From NCBI RefSeq assembly GCF_029542085.1, contig NZ_CP107036.1, positions 2,170,001-2,234,000 on the forward strand: 64,000 nt of DNA, written 5' to 3'. The translations under genes and the position numbers were made by a program. Positions 54,742 through 64,000 of the stretch are shown here, one piece after another. Positions within the stretch are counted from its first letter, which is position 1; each line of letters starts with the position of its first letter. The notes under the pieces are model-generated. The model worked only from the letters and a program-made list of their open reading frames with translations, made no database searches and was not told the origin of the DNA. This DNA comes from Sphingobacterium sp. ML3W (lineage in GTDB: Bacteria > Bacteroidota > Bacteroidia > Sphingobacteriales > Sphingobacteriaceae).

Positions 54742-57195
54742 CTATTTTTTCAAACGGTTATCCTCATCATTATCTCCAGCCCGCTTATTCACCGACTTAA
54801 TATTGACGTTTCCAAAACGGTAAGAAAGAGACAACCTCACCACTCTACTATCGTGTCCATTACGAATGCGATAATACCCATTTTCCTGCGAACTGGTTAA
54901 TCTCCGTTGTCCTCTTGTATTCAATATATCATTCACCGCTAGCTTCACATTCAGTTTTTTATCAAGAAAAGTTTTCCCTGCTCCGAGATCGATTCCATAG
55001 TAAGATTTAAAACTAAAGACACCATAGACAGCCGGTGAGAAATAATTAGCGGTCAGCTCCACATTGGTTGTCTCACCGATACGGACATCATGATTGGAGC
55101 TCACCTGAAAAGATAACTTTTCCAGCTGACGCTGGGCACCTGAGCGCTCGTCAAAATTATATTTGCTATAAAATGCAGTCAAGTTGTTGGAAGTAGTCCA
55201 CCATTTAAGCACTTTAACTGGTATATTGATATTCATATTATAATAATCGAAATAGGTCAGATTCCGGTCCGTCTGTGCGATGGCCTTGGTTTCAGAATTG
55301 CTCTCTATTACCTGCGTGATCGCATCATTGGTTCTCTTATAGCCAAGACTCAACAAATAACGTTCCTTAAAGGTGTAATTCAGCTCATAGGAGTTGGTAT
55401 ATTGTGGATTTAAATAGGGATTACCATATTGATAGGTATATTGATCCAGGTAGTAGATAAAAGGATTCAACGCACCATAATCCGGACGGTCTATTCTTCG
55501 GCTATAGCTTAGACCAAGTTTGTGATTATCATTGATCTGTTGTTGTATAAATACCGTTGGAAAGAAATCAGTATAATTACGTTCTGTCTGCTGTCCTAAG
55601 GTTACTGAATTGCCCAATGAGCTGGTATTTTCAACACGGAGTCCGGCTTGCACAGAAAACTTTCCAAAGGATTTATTCAGCGTAAAATATGCTGCTGCGA
55701 TATCTTCGTTATACAAAAACTGATTGCTCTGCTTTTCGTTTCGCACAAATTCCCCTGCAGTATTTTGATCCTCATAGATCAAAATATTATCTGTTTTCAC
55801 ACGACTATATTTCAGACCCGCTTCGAGTTTTGTTGTTTTGTCAAAGGGATGAACAAAATCTGTTTTGAAAACTAAAATTTTGGTATTGGACAACATGTCA
55901 TTTCGAAAAATCTTTGGCATTTTAAATTCCGTCCAATTTGGATCTAAGAAACGGTTTTTCACTGTGCTGTTATCGTTATTTTTGGAATAAGAATAATCTG
56001 CATTCGCTGTCAGTTCAGTTCCCAATGTATCGAATGTCTTTTTGTAATTGAGGTTGTAAGCCAAGTAGTGATAGGTGAAATCCGAAAAGTTGCTTCCCTG
56101 TACAACTGAATCCAATTTACCTTTTTCCGAAGCGATTAAATTATCTCCCTGTCGTGTAGAATTACCATTGCTCACATTACCGTTGACGACAAAGCCAAGC
56201 ACTTCTTGTTTACCAAGGTTAAAATCCGCAGCGAATTTAAAGTTATGTCCTCGATAACGAAATTTCGAATAGGAATCCGAATTGAAATAGGTTGTCCCGA
56301 TTGAATCCCTGACAGAACGATCGATCGTTAAATCATTAAAGCCTAAACTATTCTGGTAATTATATGAAGCAAACAGATTTACCCAACTGTTGCGATGGTT
56401 GAGCAGAAAACCGCCATCACCTTTCGTGTATTTTCCCTGTCCCAGATTGAGGTTCAAGCTAACGTTACTGCCGAATTGTGTATTTTTTTTGGTTTTGATA
56501 TTGATAATACCAGCGTTTCCGGCGGCGTCATATTTCGCCGGCGGATTGGTAAGGACTTCAATCGAAGCGATTGAATTTGACGCCGTATTCTCCAACAGTC
56601 TGGAAACTTCATCCGCAGAGAGGTAAGTAGGCTTTCCGTCGATCATAATAATTACATTACTTTTACCGCGCAGGTTAATTTTTTTATTATCCAAAGTCAC
56701 ACCGGGAACTTTTTGCAGGAGTTCCAATGCGTTGTTTCCGGTTGCCAGTACACTATTCTCTACATTGAGTACAATCTTGTCAATTTGACTTTCAATTAAC
56801 GGCTTCCGACCAACGACCTGAGCCTCGCCCAAAACTCGTGTTTCCGCCTGTAGGCGAATGGTATCCAAAGACATAATGGCCCCCGACTTCAATGCGATTT
56901 CGGTAGAGCGATAGGTTGTATAACCTACTGCTGAAACTTGTATCATATATTTACCACTAGGTACCTCCACGAACTCAATTCCTCCATTCTCTTTCGACAA
57001 TGTCCCTTTCAACGGAATATCCCCCGGACTCCGCAACAGTGAGATACTGGCCGCACCAAGCGGCCCATCATCCGGACCAACAACAACGGCGTGTAGCTTT
57101 CCCTCTCCAGATTGTGCAGAAACAGTTCCCCAAGCAAAGACGAGAATTATAATAATGGAAAATAGCAACGATTTATTTTTCTGTGGTTTCATCAT
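54742..57195 (-). CDS. Outer membrane beta-barrel receptor (OMP_b-brl_3 family, TonB-dependent-like)
   Basis: 817 residues from the ATG at 57195 (MMKPQKNKSLL); the longer frame to 57234 lacks a signal-like start. Signal peptide ending TVSAQ. CarboxypepD_reg-like domain (about 35-110, LHAVVVGPDDGPLGAASISLLRS), plug (about 120-235, VVGRKPLIESQIDKIVLNVENS, LLQKVPGVTLDNKKINLRGKSNVIIMIDGKPTYLS, ASIEVLTNPPAKYDAAGNAGIINIKTKK), then a barrel with a C-terminal LSYRFGNVNIK. No TonB box visible. Ligand unknown; the family often transports peptides or siderophores. Single gene. Confidence 0.88.
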   Translation of the reverse strand: MMKPQKNKSLLFSIIIILVFAWGTVSAQSGEGKLHAVVVGPDDGPLGAASISLLRSPGDIPLKGTLSKENGGIEFVEVPSGKYMIQVSAVGYTTYRSTEIALKSGAIMSLDTIRLQAETRVLGEAQVVGRKPLIESQIDKIVLNVENSVLATGNNALELLQKVPGVTLDNKKINLRGKSNVIIMIDGKPTYLSADEVSRLLENTASNSIASIEVLTNPPAKYDAAGNAGIINIKTKKNTQFGSNVSLNLNLGQGKYTKGDGGFLLNHRNSWVNLFASYNYQNSLGFNDLTIDRSVRDSIGTTYFNSDSYSKFRYRGHNFKFAADFNLGKQEVLGFVVNGNVSNGNSTRQGDNLIASEKGKLDSVVQGSNFSDFTYHYLAYNLNYKKTFDTLGTELTANADYSYSKNNDNSTVKNRFLDPNWTEFKMPKIFRNDMLSNTKILVFKTDFVHPFDKTTKLEAGLKYSRVKTDNILIYEDQNTAGEFVRNEKQSNQFLYNEDIAAAYFTLNKSFGKFSVQAGLRVENTSSLGNSVTLGQQTERNYTDFFPTVFIQQQINDNHKLGLSYSRRIDRPDYGALNPFIYYLDQYTYQYGNPYLNPQYTNSYELNYTFKERYLLSLGYKRTNDAITQVIESNSETKAIAQTDRNLTYFDYYNMNINIPVKVLKWWTTSNNLTAFYSKYNFDERSGAQRQLEKLSFQVSSNHDVRIGETTNVELTANYFSPAVYGVFSFKSYYGIDLGAGKTFLDKKLNVKLAVNDILNTRGQRRLTSSQENGYYRIRNGHDSRVVRLSLSYRFGNVNIKSVNKRAGDNDEDNRLKK

Positions 57196-57234
57196 GTAAA
57201 TCTTTATATCATCAATTAGGGCAGCAATGCTCAT

Positions 57235-57578
57235 TTTTATATATTGATGACAACAAACCTCGGATTTTCATTACACGCTAACCAGCAGAAATAGATAGAC
57301 AACCAAAAACAGTCGGTAGAAAGCCAAATAACTTCGGTAAACCGCATTTCATCCATACAATGAGATGCCCTTACTGTAATACTTCAAAAATAGGCTGCTC
57401 TACCTATAAATATGACCAACCAGCACCCTCAATCAGTACCAGAAAGAAATAGAACGACACAGATCACTTGCTCCAAAATAAAAATTCAAAAAAACAACTA
57501 TATTCAAAATAAATAAAATGTATATATAAAATATTAAGCATAATATTCGTATTTTTGCAACGAAAATTAGTAAACTGA
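57235..57578. other. Region upstream of the FUSC gene
   Basis: 344 bases between divergent genes, very AT-rich toward the right end. A -7 match TATTTTTG (57550-57557) lies 24 bases before the FUSC ATG, but no -33 element accompanies it. Confidence 0.4.
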
Positions 57579-57581
57579 TTG

Positions 57582-59609
57582 ATGGGCATCGTGTCATTAA
57601 AGAAAAGATTCAACCGTATTTATAGCCGAATTATTCGATTTATCCAAGGCGAGCACAGTGGTGACGCTTTGCGAAATGTATCCATCAGTATTTTACCGAG
57701 TTTAGCAATCTATTTATTAGGAACTCCGGCGAGTACCGCCATAGGAATTGGTGTAGGCTCTTTGTTGACGACCTTGACTGACCCTCCCGGTAACCGCAAA
57801 GATAAACTATCCTCTGCATTGGTGTGCATTCCGACATTCTTTGTTGCCTCGTTTCTTACAGCTTACTTATTTCCTTTTCACTGGCCCTTGGTTATTCTCC
57901 TTGGTTTAGCCGGATTTACCTTTACCTTGTATGGCCTGTTCGGTCCGCGTTATGCTGCTATCGGCAATATGACTTTGATCTTAATGAGTTTTGTCATTGG
58001 CCTGGCACCAAAACATCCCTTGGCGATCGGCCTGCAAATCACAACAGGAACAGCTATTTATTATTTATTCAGCTTGCTACAGGCTTATATAAGACCCTAT
58101 CGTTCATTGAAGCATGCGATGGCAAATGGCTTTCAGGGTTTATCTAAATTCTTGCTGATCCGTGCCCAGTCCTATGACCCCAGCATTCCACTGGACATTA
58201 CCTACAGTCGCGTGGGCAAAATTCACGGTCAGATCAGTGAGCAGCAGGAACAGATCCGTTCATTGTTGTTCCGCGAGAAAAAAATTATTGGTCATCAATG
58301 GCCCAAAAGTAATTATTGGCTTAGTCAGGTTTATGGCCTGATTGATCTACATGAACTCATCATCGCCCTCGATCATGACTATGAGGCAATCCGCAAGAAT
58401 CTAGCAGATACGGGTAGCCTTCCTGTGATCCGTCGTGCAATAAAATTGTTGGCCTTAGAAATTGATAGCTTCTCACAGCCACATATAAGATTCCGATATG
58501 CACAGCAATTGTATTACAATACAATTAAACTGAACGAGCTCTTGACCGAGCTTAAAAACATTCAGCAACAACAAGCTGGTCCAGCCGGCCCTATCCTAAG
58601 GTCTATTATCACCAATATGGAGTCTATTCTTGAGGTACTCCGTCGGATTCAGGTTGCTTTTTATCAGAATCAGGAAATTCAGGACAAAATAGATACAGCG
58701 GAATATCAACAATTTATCAATCGCCCCCTAGGCAGTCTGAGTGAAATCAAAAATAAACTTCACCTTAAAAATCCGTTATTTCGTTTTGCGCTACGTATGG
58801 CCCTACTTTTTGGTGTTGGCGCATTGATCGGCATTCTGTTCCTAGACTTCAAATATACGTATTGGATTTTGCTGACCATCGCTATCGTAGCGAGACCGGC
58901 ATTTTCGATGACCAAAACACGCAACATCGAACGGATTGTAGGTACATTTTCAGGTATTTTGATCGGCATCTTCTGTCTAGCATTCTTCCAAAGTCTCCCC
59001 TTATTACTGAGCCTATCGGCAATCGGTCTTTTTGGCTTCTTTCTATTCAACCGATCCAATTATATGGTCAGTGTTATTTTTATTACATTGGGCGTTGTCA
59101 TTGCGCTAAACCTATTTGAAGGCAATATCGATCTTATTTTGGGCAGTCGTATGGCTTTTACATTGATAGGTGCATTTCTAACCATCGCAGGATACTTCTT
59201 GATTCCAGTACGCCAAAGCTCAAGCTTGGTCCATTTAGCAAAGGAGGTTGCAAGCTACAACCAACATTACTTCCAGATTATCAACCAACGGCTATCAGAC
59301 AATCTACAGAGCTCCTTTGACATCCGGTTAGCACGTAAAAAGGCGCAAACAGCGATGGCACTATTTTCAGACTCCATCAACCAAATGAAGAAAGAACCTG
59401 AGCACAAATGGATAGATTGGTCCCATATCCACCATTTTCAAGCACTCTCCTATCGCGTCAATTCGCATCTAGTCGGACTTTCCATTTCCATCAGTAAAAA
59501 GAATCCGGAAGTCCTGCACAAAGACATCTATGTCAGAATAGATGAGTTAAAATCGTTATTGACCGATTTGGATCAAATAGCGGAACATATCTCACCTAGT
59601 AAAAAATAA
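57582..59609 (+). CDS. FUSC-family (YccS-like) inner membrane protein
   Basis: 675 residues from the ATG at 57582 (an upstream TTG at 57579 is in frame). Two six-helix membrane halves (about 25-165 and 395-545) separated by a roughly 200-residue cytoplasmic region (SRVGKIHGQISEQQEQIRS and following), and a cytoplasmic C-terminus. First half: GIGVGSLLTTLTDPPGNRKDK, GLFGPRYAAIGNMTLILMSFVIGLAP; second half: MALLFGVGALIGILFLDFKYTYWILLTIAIVARPAFSMTKTRNIERIVGTFSG, the FUSC signature. Relatives are aromatic acid exporters (AaeB) or YccS/YhfK of unknown role. Substrate not determined. Confidence 0.82.
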   Translation: MGIVSLKKRFNRIYSRIIRFIQGEHSGDALRNVSISILPSLAIYLLGTPASTAIGIGVGSLLTTLTDPPGNRKDKLSSALVCIPTFFVASFLTAYLFPFHWPLVILLGLAGFTFTLYGLFGPRYAAIGNMTLILMSFVIGLAPKHPLAIGLQITTGTAIYYLFSLLQAYIRPYRSLKHAMANGFQGLSKFLLIRAQSYDPSIPLDITYSRVGKIHGQISEQQEQIRSLLFREKKIIGHQWPKSNYWLSQVYGLIDLHELIIALDHDYEAIRKNLADTGSLPVIRRAIKLLALEIDSFSQPHIRFRYAQQLYYNTIKLNELLTELKNIQQQQAGPAGPILRSIITNMESILEVLRRIQVAFYQNQEIQDKIDTAEYQQFINRPLGSLSEIKNKLHLKNPLFRFALRMALLFGVGALIGILFLDFKYTYWILLTIAIVARPAFSMTKTRNIERIVGTFSGILIGIFCLAFFQSLPLLLSLSAIGLFGFFLFNRSNYMVSVIFITLGVVIALNLFEGNIDLILGSRMAFTLIGAFLTIAGYFLIPVRQSSSLVHLAKEVASYNQHYFQIINQRLSDNLQSSFDIRLARKKAQTAMALFSDSINQMKKEPEHKWIDWSHIHHFQALSYRVNSHLVGLSISISKKNPEVLHKDIYVRIDELKSLLTDLDQIAEHISPSKK

Positions 59610-59727
59610 GGTGAAATTCCGTCCTTAAAAAGTAAATAACCACGTGATTTTCAACTCAGCCTATATTTCTGTAGGTTATTGGGAACATGTATTTACAAAA
59701 TAGTTTTAATTAAAAAATTGTTTTTCT

Positions 59728-59758
59728 TTTGCATTAATAGAAAAGAAGTTTATATTTG
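59728..59758 (+). promoter_or_regulatory. Promoter of the SAM-riboswitch/met operon
   Basis: TTTG (59728-59731), 19 bases, TATATTTG (59751-59758), a full match to the Bacteroidota consensus. Transcription should begin near 59765, just upstream of the aptamer. Confidence 0.8.
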
Positions 59759-59813
59759 CAGTGTCTTCAGATGAAGATTTCTAATCAACACCTTCCTTAA
59801 TCAGCAGGTCTTG

Positions 59814-59924
59814 ATTTATAAAGAAGTGGCGAGAGACTGGCTCTATGACCCACTGGCAACCTTCAATTTGGTTGAAAAGGTGCCAAATCCTGTCCAAAGC
59901 AATATCGTTTTGGAGCATATAAAT
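59814..59924 (+). ncRNA. SAM-I (S-box) riboswitch aptamer
   Basis: P1 is ATTTATA/TATAAAT (59814-59820, 59918-59924). The core reads AAAGAAGTGGCGAGAGACTGG, CTCTATGACCCACTGGCAACC (P2 and the SAM-contacting region), P3 CCTTCAA/TTGAAAAGG, GGTGCCAAATCC (J3/4 core) and P4 TCCAAA/TTTTGGA. These match the SAM-I consensus closely. High SAM stabilises P1 and turns off the operon in this class. The expression platform is not a simple adjacent terminator: a Met-rich ORF begins 12 bases after P1. Controls metY, metX and hom downstream. Confidence 0.93.
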
Positions 59925-59935
59925 GAAATAAGACA

Positions 59936-60070
59936 ATGATTATTACATTACACAAAACCATCAACAATTTAGGTTCATTTCAGACGAACCAACTAATAGG
60001 TAAAGGAGCAACACATAGCATTGCCATGTCTATGCGAATGCGCATGCATATGCACCTCCCAACTTGTTAA
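59936..60070 (+). CDS. Methionine-rich leader peptide (putative attenuator ORF)
   Basis: 44 codons, ATG to TAA, starting 12 bases after the SAM-I aptamer. The N-terminal 30 residues are ordinary (MIITLHKTINN); residues 31-39 read MSMRMRMHM, five Met in nine positions, then HLPTC. Methionine codon clustering just upstream of a methionine operon is the pattern of classical leader-peptide attenuators. Codons for residues 37-41 form the 5' arm of a predicted terminator (60046-60057). No known family. The peptide itself probably has no function; translation of its codons would be what matters. Confidence 0.75.
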   Translation: MIITLHKTINNLGSFQTNQLIGKGATHSIAMSMRMRMHMHLPTC

Positions 60071-60142
60071 GCATCATTCTCCTTTTTCCCGGATAACGAT
60101 ATTAACAGACCTTTTCATCAGGTGTGTATGCTTCCTTTTTTT
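60046..60142 (+). terminator. Putative attenuator hairpin inside the met leader
   Basis: GCATATGCACCT (60046-60057) pairs with AGGTGTGTATGC (60120-60131) over 12 bp including two G-U pairs, followed by TTCC and seven T (60136-60142). The loop is 62 bases, which weakens it. A second option, AAGCAT/ATGCTT (60069-60074 with 60128-60133), places another hairpin before the same T run. Confidence 0.55.
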
Positions 60143-60177
60143 CCTTGTTAACATTTTTTTGAACCCTTAAAATCTGA

Positions 60178-61494
<1,317 letters not shown>

Positions 61495-61521
61495 TCAGGT
61501 ACATCCATTAATTTAAACGTA

Positions 61522-62565
61522 ATGAGCAGGCATATTTATCAACATCCCGAGCCCTTTGTATTTGAAAACGGGAAGGAACTTGTCGATTTACAGATTAGCT
61601 ACGAGGTATTTGGTGAACTCAATGCTGATCGCAGCAACGTAATCTGGGTCTGTCATGCCCTGACGGCAAATGCGAATGTATTGGACTGGTGGCCGGGCCT
61701 ATTTGGTGCTAACGATCTATTTAATCCGAATGATTACTACATCGTATGTGCCAATTTAATAGGATCCGCCTACGGTAGTAGCAATCCCCTATCCATCAAC
61801 CCGGCAACAGGTCAGCCTTATTACCTATCCTTTCCGGAGTTTACGGTAAAAGATCTGGTCAATGCACATCAATTGCTCGCAGCTCATTTGGATATCATTA
61901 AACTTGAGGTTCTAATTGGCGGCTCGCTAGGTGGCCAACAGGCCCTAGAATGGGCCGCTTCCAACAGGATCGCAATCAATCAACTCATTGTTGTCGGCAC
62001 CAATGCGGTACATTCCCCCTGGGGAATCGCTTTTAATGAAAGCCAACGTTTAGCAATTACAGCAGACCGGACCTTCTATGCCAACCATCCCGATGGTGGT
62101 AAAAAAGGGCTTAAAGTTGCTCGCTCGATTGCGCTGTTATCCTATCGCAATTATATCACCTATGACCATACACAACGGGATGAGGATGACAGTATAGTGA
62201 ATGAGTATAAAGCTGCCTCTTATCAAAATTATCAAGGCGAAAAACTTGTCAAACGCTATAATGCATATAGTTATTTCTACCTGACAAAGGCCATGGACAG
62301 TCACAATTTAGCCCGAGGAAGGACTTCTTTGGAGGCAGCATTGTCCGGGATCAGCTGTCCGACATTGGTATTAGCTGTCAATACCGATGTATTGTTCCCG
62401 CCAGCCGAACAGCGATTTATAGCGCAGCATATTCCAAATGCAACTTATCAGGAGATCGAATCAAGCTATGGCCATGATGGATTTTTGATAGAGACAAAAA
62501 AACTGACGGCTATTATCCATAATTTTTTAAAGAATAAGAAAGCGTATATCAACGAATTAGTCTAA
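61522..62565 (+). CDS. metX: Homoserine O-acetyltransferase MetX
   Basis: 347 residues. Alpha/beta hydrolase-fold acyltransferase making O-acetylhomoserine for MetY. Seen: VIWVCHALTANANVLDWWPGL, NLIGSAYGSSNPLSINPATG, nucleophile Ser135 in GGSLGGQQALEW, Asp in VNTDVLFPP and His in SSYGHDGFLIE. Acetyl and succinyl donors cannot be fully separated from sequence; MetX with MetY implies acetyl. Second gene of the met operon. Confidence 0.94.
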   Translation: MSRHIYQHPEPFVFENGKELVDLQISYEVFGELNADRSNVIWVCHALTANANVLDWWPGLFGANDLFNPNDYYIVCANLIGSAYGSSNPLSINPATGQPYYLSFPEFTVKDLVNAHQLLAAHLDIIKLEVLIGGSLGGQQALEWAASNRIAINQLIVVGTNAVHSPWGIAFNESQRLAITADRTFYANHPDGGKKGLKVARSIALLSYRNYITYDHTQRDEDDSIVNEYKAASYQNYQGEKLVKRYNAYSYFYLTKAMDSHNLARGRTSLEAALSGISCPTLVLAVNTDVLFPPAEQRFIAQHIPNATYQEIESSYGHDGFLIETKKLTAIIHNFLKNKKAYINELV

Positions 62566-62604
62566 GAGAAGTAAACAATTATATAAGAGAATTTAAGAAG
62601 AGAT

Positions 62605-63786
62605 ATGAGTAATAAATTAACGATAGGGATGTTTGGGTTTGGCGTGGTAGGCCAAGGTCTCTACGACATTATCAAAACCAAAAATCTGAATCTGGAAATC
62701 AAGAAATTTGTCATCAAAAATGCGGACAAAAAACGTACGTTACCAGCGGATCTGTTTTCAACAGATGCTGAGGCAATCCTGGCGGATCCAGAAATCAACA
62801 CTGTTGTCGAACTGATCGATGATGCCGAAGCTGCATACAAACTGACTGTACGCGCATTGAAATCAGGCAAAAATGTGGTATCTGCAAATAAAAAGATGAT
62901 TGCCAGTCACCTCGAAGAGTTGGTAGATATTCAACATGAATATGGTACCAGCCTACTTTATGAAGGCGCTGTCTGTGGAAGTATTCCTATTATCCGTAAC
63001 TTGGAAGAATACTATGATAACGAGCTTTTGCATTCGGTCAGCGGTATATTCAACGGATCTTCCAACTACATTCTTTCGAAAGTCTTTAATGAAAACCAAC
63101 AGTATGCAGATGCGCTAAAAAAAGCGCAGGAACTGGGTTTTGCTGAAACAGATCCTACTCTTGATGTTGGCGGATATGACCCTAAATTTAAAGTCTGTAT
63201 CGTCGCTTCACATGCTTATGGTATCTATGTCAAACCAAATGATGTCTTCAACATCGGTATTGACAAATTGGGTCAACAGGATATTCGCTTTGCAAAGGAA
63301 AAGAACTTAAAAATCAAGTTGATCCCTACAGCCAAAGAGATCGACGGTAATAAGGTCGTGCTTTATGTACTTCCTCGTTTGGTAGGTAAAGAAAGCATGT
63401 TATACAATGTAGAAAATGAAAATAACGGTGTATTGGTCAAAGCTGCCTTTGCGGATGAGCAATTCTTCTATGGCAAAGGTGCGGGCGGTCACCCTACTGG
63501 CTCGGCAGTATTGTCGGATATTGCCGCATTACGCTACGGTTACCGTTATGAATATAAAAAGCATTTAGAATCCAGTGCCTTAAACTATAGCCAAGATTAT
63601 CTGCTCAAGGTCTATTTAAGATACACTGACGATCAACTGATTGAAAAATTAAATTTCAGTGAGATCACAGAAAGATATTACGCAGCAGATTTCAAATATG
63701 TTATTGGCTATATTAATCTTCAACAAATTGCAGCTCACAAGGCGGATTTGGACCAAGAGGGCAATTTCATTGCTGAGATCGCGTAG
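62605..63786 (+). CDS. hom: Homoserine dehydrogenase (monofunctional)
   Basis: 393 residues. Reduces aspartate semialdehyde to homoserine, supplying MetX. Rossmann motif FGFGVVGQGLYD (about 10-21), SANKKMIASH with candidate catalytic lysine, the EGAVCGSIPIIRNLEEYY block, NGSSNYILSK and DPTLDVGGYDPKFK. It is shorter than 430-residue enzymes and lacks a clear C-terminal ACT domain. Its position under SAM and Met control, rather than with thrABC, dedicates it to methionine. 39 bases after metX, followed by a terminator. Confidence 0.93.
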   Translation: MSNKLTIGMFGFGVVGQGLYDIIKTKNLNLEIKKFVIKNADKKRTLPADLFSTDAEAILADPEINTVVELIDDAEAAYKLTVRALKSGKNVVSANKKMIASHLEELVDIQHEYGTSLLYEGAVCGSIPIIRNLEEYYDNELLHSVSGIFNGSSNYILSKVFNENQQYADALKKAQELGFAETDPTLDVGGYDPKFKVCIVASHAYGIYVKPNDVFNIGIDKLGQQDIRFAKEKNLKIKLIPTAKEIDGNKVVLYVLPRLVGKESMLYNVENENNGVLVKAAFADEQFFYGKGAGGHPTGSAVLSDIAALRYGYRYEYKKHLESSALNYSQDYLLKVYLRYTDDQLIEKLNFSEITERYYAADFKYVIGYINLQQIAAHKADLDQEGNFIAEIA

Positions 63787-63812
63787 GCAATCAACAAACC
63801 AACCTACCATTA

Positions 63813-63850
63813 AGGGGTGTTCCAAAGAATTTGGACACCCCTATTTTTTT
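63813..63850 (+). terminator. Intrinsic terminator of the met operon
   Basis: AGGGGTGT-t-CCAAA pairs with TTTGG-ACACCCCT (63813-63826, 63830-63842; one-base bulge, 3-base loop), then seven T, 26 bases after the hom stop. Confidence 0.88.
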
Positions 63851-64000
63851 GGAACACATTCCCGGCAGTCTCTTTTTTAATTATTCGATCCCGGGCAAGT
63901 TAGCTTTTACTTTTTGGGTACCTACTGCTATTAATTAGCAACTACATCTATGAACAAACCTTAGTTTGTACTAGTGTTGCTTTTTAAATGCACGGTCATT

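Noticed and set aside
63851..64000. Possible further gene at the window end
   Set aside because: No open frame of note or complete regulatory element is visible in the last 150 bases.

Overview
The window looks like chromosomal DNA of a Bacteroidota bacterium, most likely a Sphingobacteriaceae member close to Sphingobacterium. The evidence is a SusC/SusD pair, a type III glutamine synthetase, a SusC-like/OMP beta-barrel receptor repertoire, LytS/LytTR signalling, moderate-to-low GC, weak Shine-Dalgarno sequences, and several matches to the Bacteroidota promoter (TTTG, about 19-21 bases, TAnnTTTG). There are no phage genes, insertion sequences or CRISPR arrays. One tRNA is present and there is no rRNA.

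Layout. 1-1.7 kb: end of a thiamine operon (thiH, thiF). 1.8-11.8 kb: a probable envelope-polysaccharide module with a TPR/beta-barrel YaiO-type outer membrane protein, a family 2 glycosyltransferase fused to an LtaS-type sulfatase-fold transferase, a membrane HEAT-repeat protein, a lone receiver domain and a very large soluble hybrid kinase. 12.2-15.5 kb: FAD oxidoreductase, DUF5690 transporter and a cupin-XRE regulator. 15.6-17 kb: secreted GH16 hydrolase and an NTF2-like lipoprotein. 17.4-19.3 kb: quinone/electrophile-resistance-like operon (MhqO, GNAT, MhqD). 19.5-27.2 kb: Gfo/Idh/MocA oxidoreductase, cold-shock protein and DEAD-box helicase, CPA2 antiporter, LytS/LytTR pair and a small HMA-like protein. 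27.3-36.2 kb: fatty acid beta-oxidation (thiolase, acyl-CoA dehydrogenase, FadJ-like fusion) next to a 2-methylcitrate cycle operon (prpBCD), so odd-chain or branched acyl-CoA carbon can be taken through propionyl-CoA to pyruvate and succinate. 36.6-41.4 kb: SusC/SusD pair. 41.7-43.7 kb: rtcB-prfH, an RNA-repair/ribosome-rescue pair. 44-48.5 kb: a candidate structured small RNA, a retropepsin-PDZ protein, a secreted propeller protein, a small membrane protein and a membrane-bound winged-helix regulator, then tRNA-Leu. 48.6-59.6 kb: SIMPL protein, S9 peptidase, glutamine synthetase III, TonB-dependent-type receptor and FUSC protein. 59.7-63.8 kb: a methionine operon (metY, metX, hom) behind a SAM-I riboswitch.

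The most interesting signals are regulatory or modular. (1) Between the SAM-I aptamer and metY lies a 44-codon ORF with five Met codons in nine positions. Those codons form the 5' arm of a hairpin whose 3' arm runs into a T tract. This suggests a leader-peptide attenuator nested under the riboswitch. (2) A roughly 170-nt structured RNA with a textbook Bacteroidota promoter and a terminator sits just upstream of rtcB-prfH. (3) The glycosyltransferase-sulfatase fusion is encoded in series with a HEAT protein, a lone receiver and a hybrid kinase, tail to tail with YaiO, and looks like a phosphorelay-controlled polymer synthesis, decoration and export system. (4) A 51-codon membrane protein with an inverted repeat at its start lies between a secreted propeller protein and a divergent transmembrane winged-helix regulator.

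All functions are read from motifs and synteny by eye. No database search or folding program was run.
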